The position numbers and the translations under genes were made by a program. Shown piece after piece: positions 53,656-62,443 of a stretch of 64,000 bases of DNA. Source of the stretch: Endozoicomonas gorgoniicola (GTDB lineage: Bacteria > Pseudomonadota > Gammaproteobacteria > Pseudomonadales > Endozoicomonadaceae); the NCBI RefSeq assembly GCF_025562715.2, contig NZ_JAPFCC010000001.1, forward strand, positions 3,428,501-3,492,500, given 5' to 3'. Numbering within the stretch: position 1 is the first letter of the stretch; every line of letters starts with the position of its first letter. Under the pieces are notes generated by a model that was not told the DNA's origin, searched no databases, and saw only the letters and a program-made list of their open reading frames with translations.

Positions 53656-55347
53656 TCACGACTCTGCTTTACGGAGACTCTCAATTCGACTTAAAAGGGA
53701 GGGACTCATGGCAAGATCAATCTTTACGTCTAACACAAAAGGTTCTTTGGCTCTCATGGCTTCTTTGATTGAATCAGATATACTGTCCGCGCCTGTAATG
53801 GTTAGGCCGTTTCCACCCTGTGCTCTGGCCATTGCAACAAAATCCACTTCGTCGAAATCCATTTCTTCATCAATAAGACCTAACTGGGAAAATCCCGATC
53901 TGCAGATTCCGTACCCTGCATCATTCAGAACAATCCAAACGACAGGTACTTTATATTTAACGGCTGTCGTTACTTCGTTATGCATCAGGAAAGATCCATC
54001 ACCAACAACAGCAACTGTTTTCTTCTGCAGTGCCAGGGCTGCCCCAACAACGCCAGCACTAAAGTGACCCATTGCCCCGAAAAAAGAGCTGGTTCTGTAG
54101 CGGCGGGGCTCAGAAAAACGAAGGTGGTGGTTCATCCAGAGAAAAGCATTGCCACATTCACTCATTATGAGGGCATCACTGCCATCGACTATCTCTTTTT
54201 GTATCGTTGACATCAATCGCAGTGGGCTTACTCTGGCAGGTGAAGCTGATGCCTCTGGTGAGGAAGAACGTGCTGTGTTTACCATCGTATAATTGGTAAC
54301 AGACGCAATTTTACGACTTTCAAACCATGATGGCTCAAGACGATCCATCAGCATTTGCAAAAAAAGAGCGATTTCAGACTGAATCGCCACTGTCTGACAT
54401 TGAGGAAAAGCACTGCCCAATACCTCTCGGTCAATGTCTACCTGAATAAAGCCCTGACCAGGCAGCATTCGGTGATCCCAGAAAGAGGTCGCCTCACCAA
54501 GGCGGGAACCCAGCACCAGCACCCAGTCAGGTCGTTCATTGACCATATAGTCAATGACGGATTCGTGTCCGCCAATGCCCGTTACGCCAAGATATAAAGG
54601 ATCATTTTCAGGAAAAATCCCTTTTGCTCTGCAGGAGCTGAAGACTCTGGCTCCGGTCATTCTGGCGAGGCGAATGCACAGTTCCGTATCATTGACTGCT
54701 CCGTAACCAAGCCAAATGGCAAAAGTTTCATCCCGGAGCCTGGCTGCACACTGTTCAATCATGGAAGCACTGGCGCAAATGGCGGGTGCTGGCCCATAGT
54801 CTTGTTGCCATTGCGTTGAATCAACTTCAATTGATGCTGTTTGTATAGAAGCCGGGAGAGAGATGCGAGCAATAAATCCACCCGGCCCACTCAGCCCGGC
54901 AGCCAGACGATGAAAAATAACTGCCAGCTCTTCAGGTGACTCAACCTGCACAGACAGGTCAAATAGCCCGCCACCCGAAAGCAGCCCTGAACAGGGGTAG
55001 GTAAAGTGACTGGTTTCCTGGATAGGCCATTTTCCACGCTGGTCAGGACTACTTGCCGCTGACAGCATAACCACTTTGGCTCCCTCCCATTTAGCCGCAC
55101 AGATACCAGTCAGTGCATTCAGCAGTCCGGGGCCGGTAGTGGTAAAAACAACGGTTGGTTTGCCTTCAGAGAAATACGCTTCTGTCGCCGCAAATCCAGC
55201 ACCACTTTCATGACGGAACTGGTGGAGCTTTATAGCGCTCTTAATAATACTGTTGTAAAAATAGGCAATGCCTCCACCCACAATACCAAAAGCTCGTCTG
55301 ACCCCCATACTATGCAGCTGTTCAACAACAAAATCGCTCACATTCAT
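53656..55347 (-). CDS. Thiamine-diphosphate-dependent enzyme (acetolactate synthase/benzoylformate decarboxylase superfamily)
   Basis: The 563-residue protein has the three domains of the superfamily. The N-terminal PYR domain has the catalytic Glu47 in FRHESGAGF and TTGPGLLNALTG. The central domain and the C-terminal PP domain follow, the latter with GDGSFLMHNE...WIVLNDAGYG (GDG at residue 449, Asn475), the ThDP/Mg motif. These enzymes decarboxylate 2-oxo acids or join them as acyloins. It is not linked to a small regulatory subunit or ilv genes, so a biosynthetic role in this operon is more likely than valine or isoleucine synthesis. Confidence 0.87.
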   Translation of the reverse strand: MNVSDFVVEQLHSMGVRRAFGIVGGGIAYFYNSIIKSAIKLHQFRHESGAGFAATEAYFSEGKPTVVFTTTGPGLLNALTGICAAKWEGAKVVMLSAASSPDQRGKWPIQETSHFTYPCSGLLSGGGLFDLSVQVESPEELAVIFHRLAAGLSGPGGFIARISLPASIQTASIEVDSTQWQQDYGPAPAICASASMIEQCAARLRDETFAIWLGYGAVNDTELCIRLARMTGARVFSSCRAKGIFPENDPLYLGVTGIGGHESVIDYMVNERPDWVLVLGSRLGEATSFWDHRMLPGQGFIQVDIDREVLGSAFPQCQTVAIQSEIALFLQMLMDRLEPSWFESRKIASVTNYTMVNTARSSSPEASASPARVSPLRLMSTIQKEIVDGSDALIMSECGNAFLWMNHHLRFSEPRRYRTSSFFGAMGHFSAGVVGAALALQKKTVAVVGDGSFLMHNEVTTAVKYKVPVVWIVLNDAGYGICRSGFSQLGLIDEEMDFDEVDFVAMARAQGGNGLTITGADSISDSIKEAMRAKEPFVLDVKIDLAMSPSLLSRIESLRKAES

Positions 55348-55450
55348 TACAGCGCCTCTTTAGCTTCAACTGTCTGATGAACACCTATGATATTTAAAAC
55401 ACTATTCACAACAGTGATTTTATCACTTATGGAGTATCCGGGCGTTCATT

Positions 55451-57022
55451 TTACGCAGGCAAACTCCAATGTCGGTTCTTAATAAAAGTCAGCACCGCAT
55501 GAAGCTCTCCATCGAGAGCCCGGTCTTCCTCTAAAAAAGGACTTACAGTACGGACTGACTCAAGGACACCCTGAATATCCGGGCTGATTTGCTCCAGAGA
55601 TAACTCTTTCTGGCGAAACCTCAGCTCCAAACCCTGACAGCATACAAGAAGAGAGGCACTGGCCACTTGCTCGGTCAGCTGTAAAACTCTCAGGCAGTCC
55701 CGCGCAGCAATCGTTCCCATACTAACCTTATCCTGATTGTGGCATTCCGTTGAGCGGGAAAACGCGCTGGCTGGCATGGTTTGTTTGAGAGCCTCAGCGG
55801 TCCAGGCTGAAACAGCGATCTGAACGGCCTTAAATCCGTGATTAACAGCAGCACGTTCACCTTGAGCGCCTTTGAGGTTTGCGGGCAACCCATGATTCAA
55901 CTTGGGGTCAACCATTTGTGCAACCTGCCGATCCAGTAAATCAGCAATATTCGCCATTACACTTTTCAGAGTGTCCATCGCCAGAGCAATATGACCTCCG
56001 TAAAAATTTCCGCCATTAAACAATTCTCCCGTATCAAGAGATACGACAGGGTTATCACAAACGCTATTAAGCTCTGTTTCAATCAACTGTCTGAGCCAGG
56101 GAAGAGTATCTTCCAGTGTACCAATGACATGGGGAGCACATCGAATGGAATACCGATCCTGAAGGCGATTGAGATTTTTTTCAGGCACACCACATCTGAG
56201 GTCATTGCGCAGCCACCGGGCTACTTTCCGCTGCCCCGGATGAGGTTTGATCTGAAACAGGAAATCATCAAAATGATGAGCATTGCCCAAGGTGACCAGA
56301 AGAGCCATAGCACTCAACATGGCTGATAACCTCGACAGGTAGCTGGCTCGCTGAAAAGCCATGCAGGCAAGCCCTGTCATAACAGCGGTGCCATTCATTA
56401 TGGCAAGAGACTCTTTAGTCGAAAGAATCAGGGGCGTTATGCCCAACGCCTGAAAAACGTCTGTTGTCTTTTTTATTTCCCCATCATAAATAACCTCTCT
56501 TTCACCACAAAGCACGGCTGCCACATAAGACATAGGGGTTAAGTCACCACTGGCACCAACAGAGCCTTCTTCCGGGATTAGGGGTACAACACCACTATTG
56601 AGCAAACACTCTATTTTTTCCAACACCTCCATACGCACTGCAGAATGGCCGTATGACAAGGAGACCATCAACACAGTAAGGATCGAGCGAGCTGTTTGGG
56701 CGTCAAAAAAGGCACCCATGCCACAGCCATGATAAGTATACAGATGCACTGGCAGGTCATTGAAAAGATGCACAGGTACAAGCTCGTTACAAGAATCGCC
56801 TAGTCCGGTATTGACTCCGTAAACGAACTGCCCATCAGAGAGAAGCTGACCAAAAAGTACCCTGCCTCTCTCTATGCGTGAAATGAACTGTTCGTCAGAG
56901 CTCAGGTTCAGTGTTTCTTCGCCTTTAGCAATCTGTTCAACAGCCTCAATACTCAAAGGTGTGCCATCAATAATAATCACAGTATCACCACCAGCTAAAT
57001 CGATTCTTCTTAACTTGTACAA
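55451..57022 (-). CDS. MIO-type aromatic amino-acid ammonia-lyase (HAL/PAL/TAL family)
   Basis: The protein carries the self-cyclising Ala-Ser-Gly triad at residues 157-159 (GSVGASGDLTPMSY), the catalytic Tyr in VYGVNTGLGD and NQDKVSMGT near the active site. It removes ammonia from His, Tyr or Phe to give an aryl-acrylate. The substrate-selectivity pair is Tyr97-His98 (LYTYHGCG), unlike SH of HutH, HL of bacterial TAL or FL of PAL. Absence of other hut genes argues against histidine use. The start is TTG 57022 or GTG 56980; the first overlaps the upstream gene by 13 bases. It heads the operon. Confidence 0.88.
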   Translation of the reverse strand: MYKLRRIDLAGGDTVIIIDGTPLSIEAVEQIAKGEETLNLSSDEQFISRIERGRVLFGQLLSDGQFVYGVNTGLGDSCNELVPVHLFNDLPVHLYTYHGCGMGAFFDAQTARSILTVLMVSLSYGHSAVRMEVLEKIECLLNSGVVPLIPEEGSVGASGDLTPMSYVAAVLCGEREVIYDGEIKKTTDVFQALGITPLILSTKESLAIMNGTAVMTGLACMAFQRASYLSRLSAMLSAMALLVTLGNAHHFDDFLFQIKPHPGQRKVARWLRNDLRCGVPEKNLNRLQDRYSIRCAPHVIGTLEDTLPWLRQLIETELNSVCDNPVVSLDTGELFNGGNFYGGHIALAMDTLKSVMANIADLLDRQVAQMVDPKLNHGLPANLKGAQGERAAVNHGFKAVQIAVSAWTAEALKQTMPASAFSRSTECHNQDKVSMGTIAARDCLRVLQLTEQVASASLLVCCQGLELRFRQKELSLEQISPDIQGVLESVRTVSPFLEEDRALDGELHAVLTFIKNRHWSLPA

Positions 57023-57774
57023 TAACCATCATCAGATTCTTCAGACTCAGACTCAGACTCATCAGACTCTTCCGAACCAAGAAGCGCTCTTAAGAGAGGA
57101 GTACCTGTAACTGCACACCCATTACCTCTATTCTTTTGTTCCCCCAGAATGCACCTGAATCTCGCAATGTAAACTATTGGAATATCCTTATTGGCTTCCA
57201 TAAATGCGGTCATTGCTTCTTTCGTATTGAGCAACCCTGCAGAAAAAGCAGATCGTAGTCGCTTATAGTAATCTTCTTCATTCAAGTTTATATATAAGTC
57301 ATGCCTAAACTTCTTTATTGGAGGTTCATCATCATCTTCATCATCATCATCATCATCTCTATTCCTGCGTCCGTTACAATTCAATACTGAATCGCTTGTG
57401 GTAATGAAAATGCTGACAACTGGTTGCTGATTGAAAGAAGATTGTACGTCATTCAAAAAAGAAGCCTTTAAAGATAAGGCTTTAGTATTGGCGGTTATTG
57501 TAGATAAATCAAAACGTTTTTTAGAGAAAACCTGTTCCGCCAGACTCTGCTCATACAAACGTCCACCTGATAACAAGATGTCTTTACTATCTGAACTTTC
57601 ATTTAAAAAGCCTATTATAATATTGTCACATACAAGAAAAATGGGCGCTATTGACAAGAGAAGTCGAAAAGAACCTGATGTTAATCCAATTTCGATTTCA
57701 TTTCCTGAAGCATCAAGAGCCGCCAGAATCAAAAGTAATGAAAATATCGAAGACCTTAACAGACCAAAAGACAT
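57010..57774 (-). CDS. Secreted acidic hypothetical protein upstream of the ammonia-lyase operon
   Basis: The 254-residue protein has a signal-like N-terminus (LLRSSIFSLLLILAALDASG). A poly-Asp/Glu block lies near residue 140 (DDDDDDEDDDE), followed by PPIKKFRHD, and the tail is Ser/Glu-rich (ESESEESDDG). The family is not recognised. The Asp block followed by a basic segment resembles eukaryotic-type acidic linkers. Its stop overlaps the TTG start of the ammonia-lyase, so the genes could share a transcript, though a functional link is unclear. Confidence 0.5.
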   Translation of the reverse strand: MSFGLLRSSIFSLLLILAALDASGNEIEIGLTSGSFRLLLSIAPIFLVCDNIIIGFLNESSDSKDILLSGGRLYEQSLAEQVFSKKRFDLSTITANTKALSLKASFLNDVQSSFNQQPVVSIFITTSDSVLNCNGRRNRDDDDDDEDDDEPPIKKFRHDLYINLNEEDYYKRLRSAFSAGLLNTKEAMTAFMEANKDIPIVYIARFRCILGEQKNRGNGCAVTGTPLLRALLGSEESDESESESEESDDGYCTS

Positions 57775-58202
57775 GATTTCTTATCCTCAAGCTTATTAAA
57801 CTTTTTAGTTGAATTTGCTGATAAGGAAGATAACCGATAGAAAGTTTATATTCACAACGCTACTTAAATCATAAGAACAATATAGTAGATATTTTTGAGT
57901 CCGCTAACTTTCTTGTTACTCATCAAAATCCATAATAAGACCAGTCACAGAAAAGCAAATTTCCAGTTAAATACCAGATAAAGAGTTCTTCACTGGTTCA
58001 CTTTTGTAGTAGCGGTCTGTTCCAGCATCTCATCACTAAATGAACGACTATGTTCATGTAAAACAAGAGCAGTCGGCGTCAACTGGTGCAACAGCCGCAA
58101 CCCGTCAGTCAATTCTGATCTCTCAGCCTAAAAGCATTGGCAAATTCATCGCTTTAAGCGATGATGCGCTTCTGCCATCACCTATTAAACACTGATTCAC
58201 TT
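57775..58202. other. Divergent intergenic region with palindrome and possible remnant
   Basis: The region separates the acidic protein gene and the permease gene and should hold both promoters; the first 130 bases are AT-rich. TCATCGCTT and AAGCGATGA form a dyad at 58146-58164. On the minus strand 57990-58127 is open for 45 codons with coding-like composition (LRLLHQLTPTALVLHEH...), perhaps the end of a lost gene. No start codon with a ribosome-binding site is evident. Confidence 0.4.
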
Positions 58203-59246
58203 ATGACGCTTACACACAGCCAGTCTACACAAGCTTTGCTAACCATTGCCGCAGTGGTCGTTATTCTTGCGGGCATCCGCCTCAGCAGCGATATTATTTC
58301 ACCGCTGTTGCTGGCTTACTTTATTTCGATGATGCTAAATCCTGTTATCAGCGGACTGGAAAGACTGTATCTGCCAAGAGCTCTGGGAGTTTTGCTGGTG
58401 ATTTCACTGCTGGTGCTGCTCTGTGCGTCACTGATGGGAATGGCAGGTCATGCTGCCCAGGAGTTTTCCAGAGTTCTGCCGGGTTATCGTCAGGACCTGC
58501 TGGAAATGATCACGCGTTTTCAGGGGTCGTTGCTGAAAAGAGGCATCACTGTGGATTTCAGCACTCTGTTTAATACCCTTGATACTCAGTGGCTGTTTAA
58601 TCTTGCCACCTCGCTTTTTTCCCGCATGAGCAGTGTCACCAGTTACGTCGTGGTGATCTTACTGACCGTAGTATTCATGCTGTTCGAGGTGCCTCTGCTG
58701 CAAGGCAAACTTCAGCGTGCGCTGCCCGACCCGGAGCGGCAACTTCTGGATGTTGAACGTTTTGTTTCCAGCGTCAATCGTTATGTGGTTCTGAAGTCCA
58801 TCCTCAGTGCCATCACCGGTCTGTCCGTGGCAGTAATGTTGCAGATGAAAGGGGTTCAATTCTACGTGCTGGCCGGACTGGTGGCATTTTTTCTTAACTT
58901 CATTCCCAATATTGGTTCTATAATCGCCGCCATACCGGGCATCCTTATCACCCTGCTGCAACAGAGCCCCGGCGACGCTGCGCTGGTCGCAGCCGGTTAT
59001 GTCGCTATCAATATGGTGATCGGCAACCTTGTGGAGCCGAGGGTTCTGGGCAAAGGGCTTGGGCTGTCATCCCTGGTCGTTTTTCTGTCACTGGTATTCT
59101 GGGGCTGGCTGTTGGGGCCCATTGGTATGCTACTCTCTGTCCCTCTGACCATGTGTATAAAAATTCTGTTGGAGTCGTCTCACCACAATGGCCTTGCACA
59201 ATTACTGGGGGCGGGTGACGATATAAGTAATCTTCAAGAGGCATAA
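58203..59246 (+). CDS. AI-2E family transporter (PerM/YdiK-like permease)
   Basis: The protein, read from ATG 58203, has about 347 residues and eight hydrophobic helices. The N-terminal pair is followed by a periplasmic helical segment (about residues 75-135). The family core VAFFLNFIPNIGSIIAAIPGIL and VEPRVLGKGLGLSSLVVFLSLVFWGWLLGPIGMLL comes after it. Members are called AI-2E (UPF0118), with roles from quorum-signal export to Na+/H+ antiport. ATG 58161 would add 14 residues. The NUDIX gene begins three bases after the stop. Confidence 0.88.
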   Translation: MTLTHSQSTQALLTIAAVVVILAGIRLSSDIISPLLLAYFISMMLNPVISGLERLYLPRALGVLLVISLLVLLCASLMGMAGHAAQEFSRVLPGYRQDLLEMITRFQGSLLKRGITVDFSTLFNTLDTQWLFNLATSLFSRMSSVTSYVVVILLTVVFMLFEVPLLQGKLQRALPDPERQLLDVERFVSSVNRYVVLKSILSAITGLSVAVMLQMKGVQFYVLAGLVAFFLNFIPNIGSIIAAIPGILITLLQQSPGDAALVAAGYVAINMVIGNLVEPRVLGKGLGLSSLVVFLSLVFWGWLLGPIGMLLSVPLTMCIKILLESSHHNGLAQLLGAGDDISNLQEA

Positions 59247-59249
59247 GCT

Positions 59250-59885
59250 ATGCAGCAGGATCATCAGGAACAGCAATGGCTTGACTGGGTAGAACAACTG
59301 AGAGCCATTGCCCAGAACGGGCTGGCTTATGCTGATGGGCATTTTGATATCGAACGCTACCACCAGCTACAAACAATCGCCCATGATATGACAGCTCACC
59401 TCAGTGGTGCCCCCAGGTCTAAAGTTGATCAATACTTTGTCGGAGAAAATGGTTACACCACCCCCAAGCTGGATATACGGGCTGGCGTGTTCAAAGACGA
59501 CAAAATTCTTCTGGTGAGAGAACGTTCCGATGGTTGCTGGGCATTGCCCGGAGGTTGGGCAGATGTCTGCGAATCACCCGCCCAGGGTGCTGAGCGGGAA
59601 ACTCTGGAAGAGTCCGGGTATATCGTCAAAGCGGTGAAGCTGGCTGCCGTACGGGATACCCATCGCCACCCCTATCATCCACGCAATGCCCACCATCTTC
59701 TGAAACTGCTGTTTCTCTGTGAACTTCAGGGCGGAGAGCCAAAAGAAAACATCGAAATTTCCGAGATTGATTTTTTCGATGTTAAACAGCTGCCGCCCCT
59801 CTCTCAGGGCAGAACCATTGCTGAAGATGTTGCCCTGATGGTAAGGCATAAAGAGCACCCGGAACTGCCAACAGAATTTGACTAA
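59250..59885 (+). CDS. NUDIX hydrolase with N-terminal NUDIX_N-type domain
   Basis: Residues 1-62 form a helical domain (WLDWVEQLRAIAQNGLAYADGHFDIERY) seen in ADP-ribose/CDP-choline pyrophosphatase-type NUDIX proteins. The NUDIX box follows at about residues 97-119 (GGWADVCESPAQGAERETLEESGY). The 211-residue enzyme would hydrolyse a nucleoside diphosphate linked to another group. It starts three bases after the permease stop, so the two are cotranscribed. Confidence 0.88.
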   Translation: MQQDHQEQQWLDWVEQLRAIAQNGLAYADGHFDIERYHQLQTIAHDMTAHLSGAPRSKVDQYFVGENGYTTPKLDIRAGVFKDDKILLVRERSDGCWALPGGWADVCESPAQGAERETLEESGYIVKAVKLAAVRDTHRHPYHPRNAHHLLKLLFLCELQGGEPKENIEISEIDFFDVKQLPPLSQGRTIAEDVALMVRHKEHPELPTEFD

Positions 59886-59934
59886 AAAGCAGCGTTAAAA
59901 CTGACAAGCTTTTAAATAAATTTCATCTATCCTG

Positions 59935-59968
59935 AAGCCCACCTGTAATATTTTAATAAGGTGGGCTT
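59935..59968 (+). promoter_or_regulatory. Hairpin that pairs the ribosome-binding site of the next gene
   Basis: AAGCCCACCT at 59935-59944 is the exact complement of AGGTGGGCTT at 59959-59968. The right arm contains the AAGGTGG that serves the TTG start at 59970. The stem could be the terminator of the NUDIX transcript or a translational switch for the downstream gene; the T-run needed for the first is missing. Confidence 0.6.
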
Positions 59969-59969
59969 C

Positions 59970-60722
59970 TTGAAAAACAAAAATTTTAATAAAAACACCA
60001 TAAAGGTGCTGCTTATTTTTCTGCTGCTTTGGCAGACTGAATTGTGGGCAGGCTTTAGGCGGATTGATGAGACTCAAATTGAATATGATGACCCTAATGA
60101 ATTCAAGAAAATTTTAATTAAATTTGATGGCTATGTACCAGCTGCCATTCTTGCGAACAAAGCAAAAGAAGACGCTGAATCAGCTGCATCATCAGTTGCA
60201 TTAAAGTATCAGGGAAAAACCTTGACTGTTCGTGCCAGAGGTAGCAAATTCACGTTTGCTGTTATACCTAAAATTTATACGATTGAGGCCATAAGGTTTC
60301 ACAATGGAGATACTGGGTTCCTTATACATACAAGGGATAACAGGCATTTCCTGATTCTGGATATTATGATAAGACAGAGATTAGCGCTTGCTATACCTCC
60401 ACATCATCCAATGCAGCAATTCACTCAACAAGGCTTTCAGGGATTATATGAAACAGGGGCTTTACCAGTTGATACATCAAGTTATTATATGTCTTTTAAT
60501 CATAATCCGGATTTACTACCCACAGTATTACAGAGTCTCCGTGAGTCAGGAATCCACACCACCGAAAGAGATCTTGATATTCGCTTGAGTTACACTGTAC
60601 AAGTTCATCAAAACGTCGAATGGCATCCCTCTGAGAACCGTTTTGAGCTTCCTGGTCTTGACTCTTCCAGAGATCCTGACAGCTTCAGGTATACAAGATT
60701 AGAAACACAAGCTCTACAGTAA
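59970..60722 (+). CDS. Secreted hypothetical protein (about 250 aa)
   Basis: TTG 59970 is preferred because AAGGTGG lies at the right distance; GTG 59961 is inside that motif. A signal peptide (IKVLLIFLLLWQTELWA) leads a mature domain with beta-rich character and DLDIRLSYTVQVHQNVEWHP near the end. It contains no Cys after the signal. No family is recognised. Confidence 0.55.
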   Translation: MKNKNFNKNTIKVLLIFLLLWQTELWAGFRRIDETQIEYDDPNEFKKILIKFDGYVPAAILANKAKEDAESAASSVALKYQGKTLTVRARGSKFTFAVIPKIYTIEAIRFHNGDTGFLIHTRDNRHFLILDIMIRQRLALAIPPHHPMQQFTQQGFQGLYETGALPVDTSSYYMSFNHNPDLLPTVLQSLRESGIHTTERDLDIRLSYTVQVHQNVEWHPSENRFELPGLDSSRDPDSFRYTRLETQALQ

Positions 60723-60780
60723 CATCATACTTCATTTTCATTAGCAAAAATCAGCCGGGAGTTATCTGACATCCCCATCC

Positions 60781-60826
60781 TCATAAGAGGCAGCTGAGCA
60801 TATTGGCGCTCAGCTGCCTCTTATGA
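60781..60826. terminator. Perfect 19-bp hairpin between convergent genes
   Basis: TCATAAGAGGCAGCTGAGC at 60781-60799 is exactly complementary to 60808-60826 with an eight-base loop. It begins two bases beyond the tldD stop on the minus strand and lies after the secreted-protein gene on the plus strand. It probably terminates or protects both transcripts; no clear U-tract follows. Confidence 0.65.
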
Positions 60827-60827
60827 A

Positions 60828-62267
60828 TCAGGCAGTACCACCCACCGTAATGTCATCAATCTTCAGGGTTGGTTGCCCCACCCCAACAGGCACCGACTGT
60901 CCATCTTTGCCACAGACACCAATACCTGTATCCAGCTCCAGATTGTTACCCACCATGGAAACCTGATTCATAACATCGGGTCCGTTACCGATCAGCGTGG
61001 CACCTTTCACCGGTGTGGTTATTTTACCCTTTTCAATCAGGTAGGCTTCACTGGTTGAGAAGACGAATTTACCAGAGGTGATATCCACCTGTCCGCCGCC
61101 CATATTACTGACATAGATGCCCCGGTCTACACTGGCGATAATTTCATCAGGGTCATGGGCCCCTGCCAGCATGTAAGTGTTAGTCATTCTGGGCATTGGC
61201 AGATGTGAATAAGACTCCCGACGTCCATTACCTGTAGGAGCAACACCCATCAGCCGGGCGTTGAGCTTATCCTGCATGTAGCCCTTAAGAATGCCGTTCT
61301 CAATCAGTACCGTACTTTCGGTAGGAACCCCTTCATCATCCATGTTCAGTGAACCACGACGACCACTCAGGGTACCGTCATCGACAATGGTACACAGGGG
61401 CGAAGCCACCCGTTCACCAATACGACCAGCGTAGGAAGAACTGCCTTTACGGTTAAAGTCGCCTTCAAGGCCATGCCCTACCGCTTCATGCAACAGAACA
61501 CCCGACCAGCCAGCAGCCAGTACCACCGGCATACTGCCTGCCGGAGCGTGAACCGCTTCCAGGTTCACCAGAGCCTGACGCACGGCTTCACGGGCAAAAC
61601 CTTTAGCAGTACCATCCAGCAGAAACTGCTGATAGTCACCCCGGCCACCACCACCGGCGGAGCCTCTTTCGATACGCCCTTCATGTTCGGCAATAACACT
61701 AACGTTCAACCGTACCAGCGGGCGAATATCGCCAGCCAGAGTGCCATCGGATGCAGCTACCATCACCACTTCATGGACTCCCGCCAGACTCACGGTCACC
61801 TGTTTAACACGGCTGTCCATTGCCCGGGCTTCCTGGTCAACTGCTTTCAGCAAAGCCACCTTGTCTTCCCGGGTCATGGAATCCAGCGGGTTCGCGGCAG
61901 GATAAAGTGCCAGCGGCTGGCTACGTCCCCAGGCCTGAACCTGTTGCTGTTGCCCTTGTCGGGCAATGCTGCGAGCAGCACTGGCTGCCTGCTCCAGGGC
62001 AGGCACTACAATTTCATTGGAATAGGCAAAGCCGGTTTTTTCACCGCTGATGGCCCGTACACCCACGCCGCCATCAACATTAAAGCTGCCCTCTTTAACA
62101 ATGCTGTCTTCCAGAACCCAGGCTTCATGGCGGGTGGACTGAAAGTAGAGATCGGCAGCATCAACAGTGTGCCCAAGAATACTGTCCAGCACCCGGGACA
62201 GATCTCTGGCTTCAATATTGGCTGGCGCCAGCAGGTGATTCTGCGCCTGTGAAAGAATATCAGTCAT
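60828..62267 (-). CDS. tldD: Metalloprotease TldD
   Basis: The 479-residue protein has the TldD/PmbA layout, with the zinc motif HEAVGH at residues 260-265 (GVLLHEAVGHGLEGDFNRKG), PMPRMTNTYM and a C-terminal GVGQPTLKIDDITVGG. With TldE/PmbA it forms a protease that matures microcin B17 and degrades unfolded peptides such as CcdA. It lies near yhdP on the same strand, as in many gammaproteobacteria, but a foreign-looking opposite-strand gene now sits between them where a nitrilase-family gene is often found. Confidence 0.94.
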   Translation of the reverse strand: MTDILSQAQNHLLAPANIEARDLSRVLDSILGHTVDAADLYFQSTRHEAWVLEDSIVKEGSFNVDGGVGVRAISGEKTGFAYSNEIVVPALEQAASAARSIARQGQQQQVQAWGRSQPLALYPAANPLDSMTREDKVALLKAVDQEARAMDSRVKQVTVSLAGVHEVVMVAASDGTLAGDIRPLVRLNVSVIAEHEGRIERGSAGGGGRGDYQQFLLDGTAKGFAREAVRQALVNLEAVHAPAGSMPVVLAAGWSGVLLHEAVGHGLEGDFNRKGSSSYAGRIGERVASPLCTIVDDGTLSGRRGSLNMDDEGVPTESTVLIENGILKGYMQDKLNARLMGVAPTGNGRRESYSHLPMPRMTNTYMLAGAHDPDEIIASVDRGIYVSNMGGGQVDITSGKFVFSTSEAYLIEKGKITTPVKGATLIGNGPDVMNQVSMVGNNLELDTGIGVCGKDGQSVPVGVGQPTLKIDDITVGGTA

Positions 62268-62443
62268 AGATTGCTCAGGCTGGTTATGAGTAGGTTTTAT
62301 AGTACTGCTAATTCTACCTTGAAAAGCGACCTTCAGGCACTAAACTTCTTCCGTCCGGGGAATGCCTCATTGAACAGGCTCTCGATAATTTGCCGTACAT
62401 ACTTTGCAGGCATTTTCCGATCATGACTGCCTGGGAATTGATC

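Noticed and set aside
53656..55347. Reading the ThDP enzyme as acetolactate synthase (ilvB)
   Set aside because: No small subunit or ilv gene is adjacent and the gene is embedded in the ammonia-lyase operon; only the superfamily can be assigned.
55451..57022. Reading the lyase as histidine ammonia-lyase HutH
   Set aside because: The selectivity residues differ from HutH (Tyr-His, not Ser-His) and no hutU, hutI or hutG is near.
61473..62252. Plus-strand open frame of 259 codons
   Set aside because: It lies fully antisense to tldD, whose motifs are clear; the composition reflects the opposite strand.
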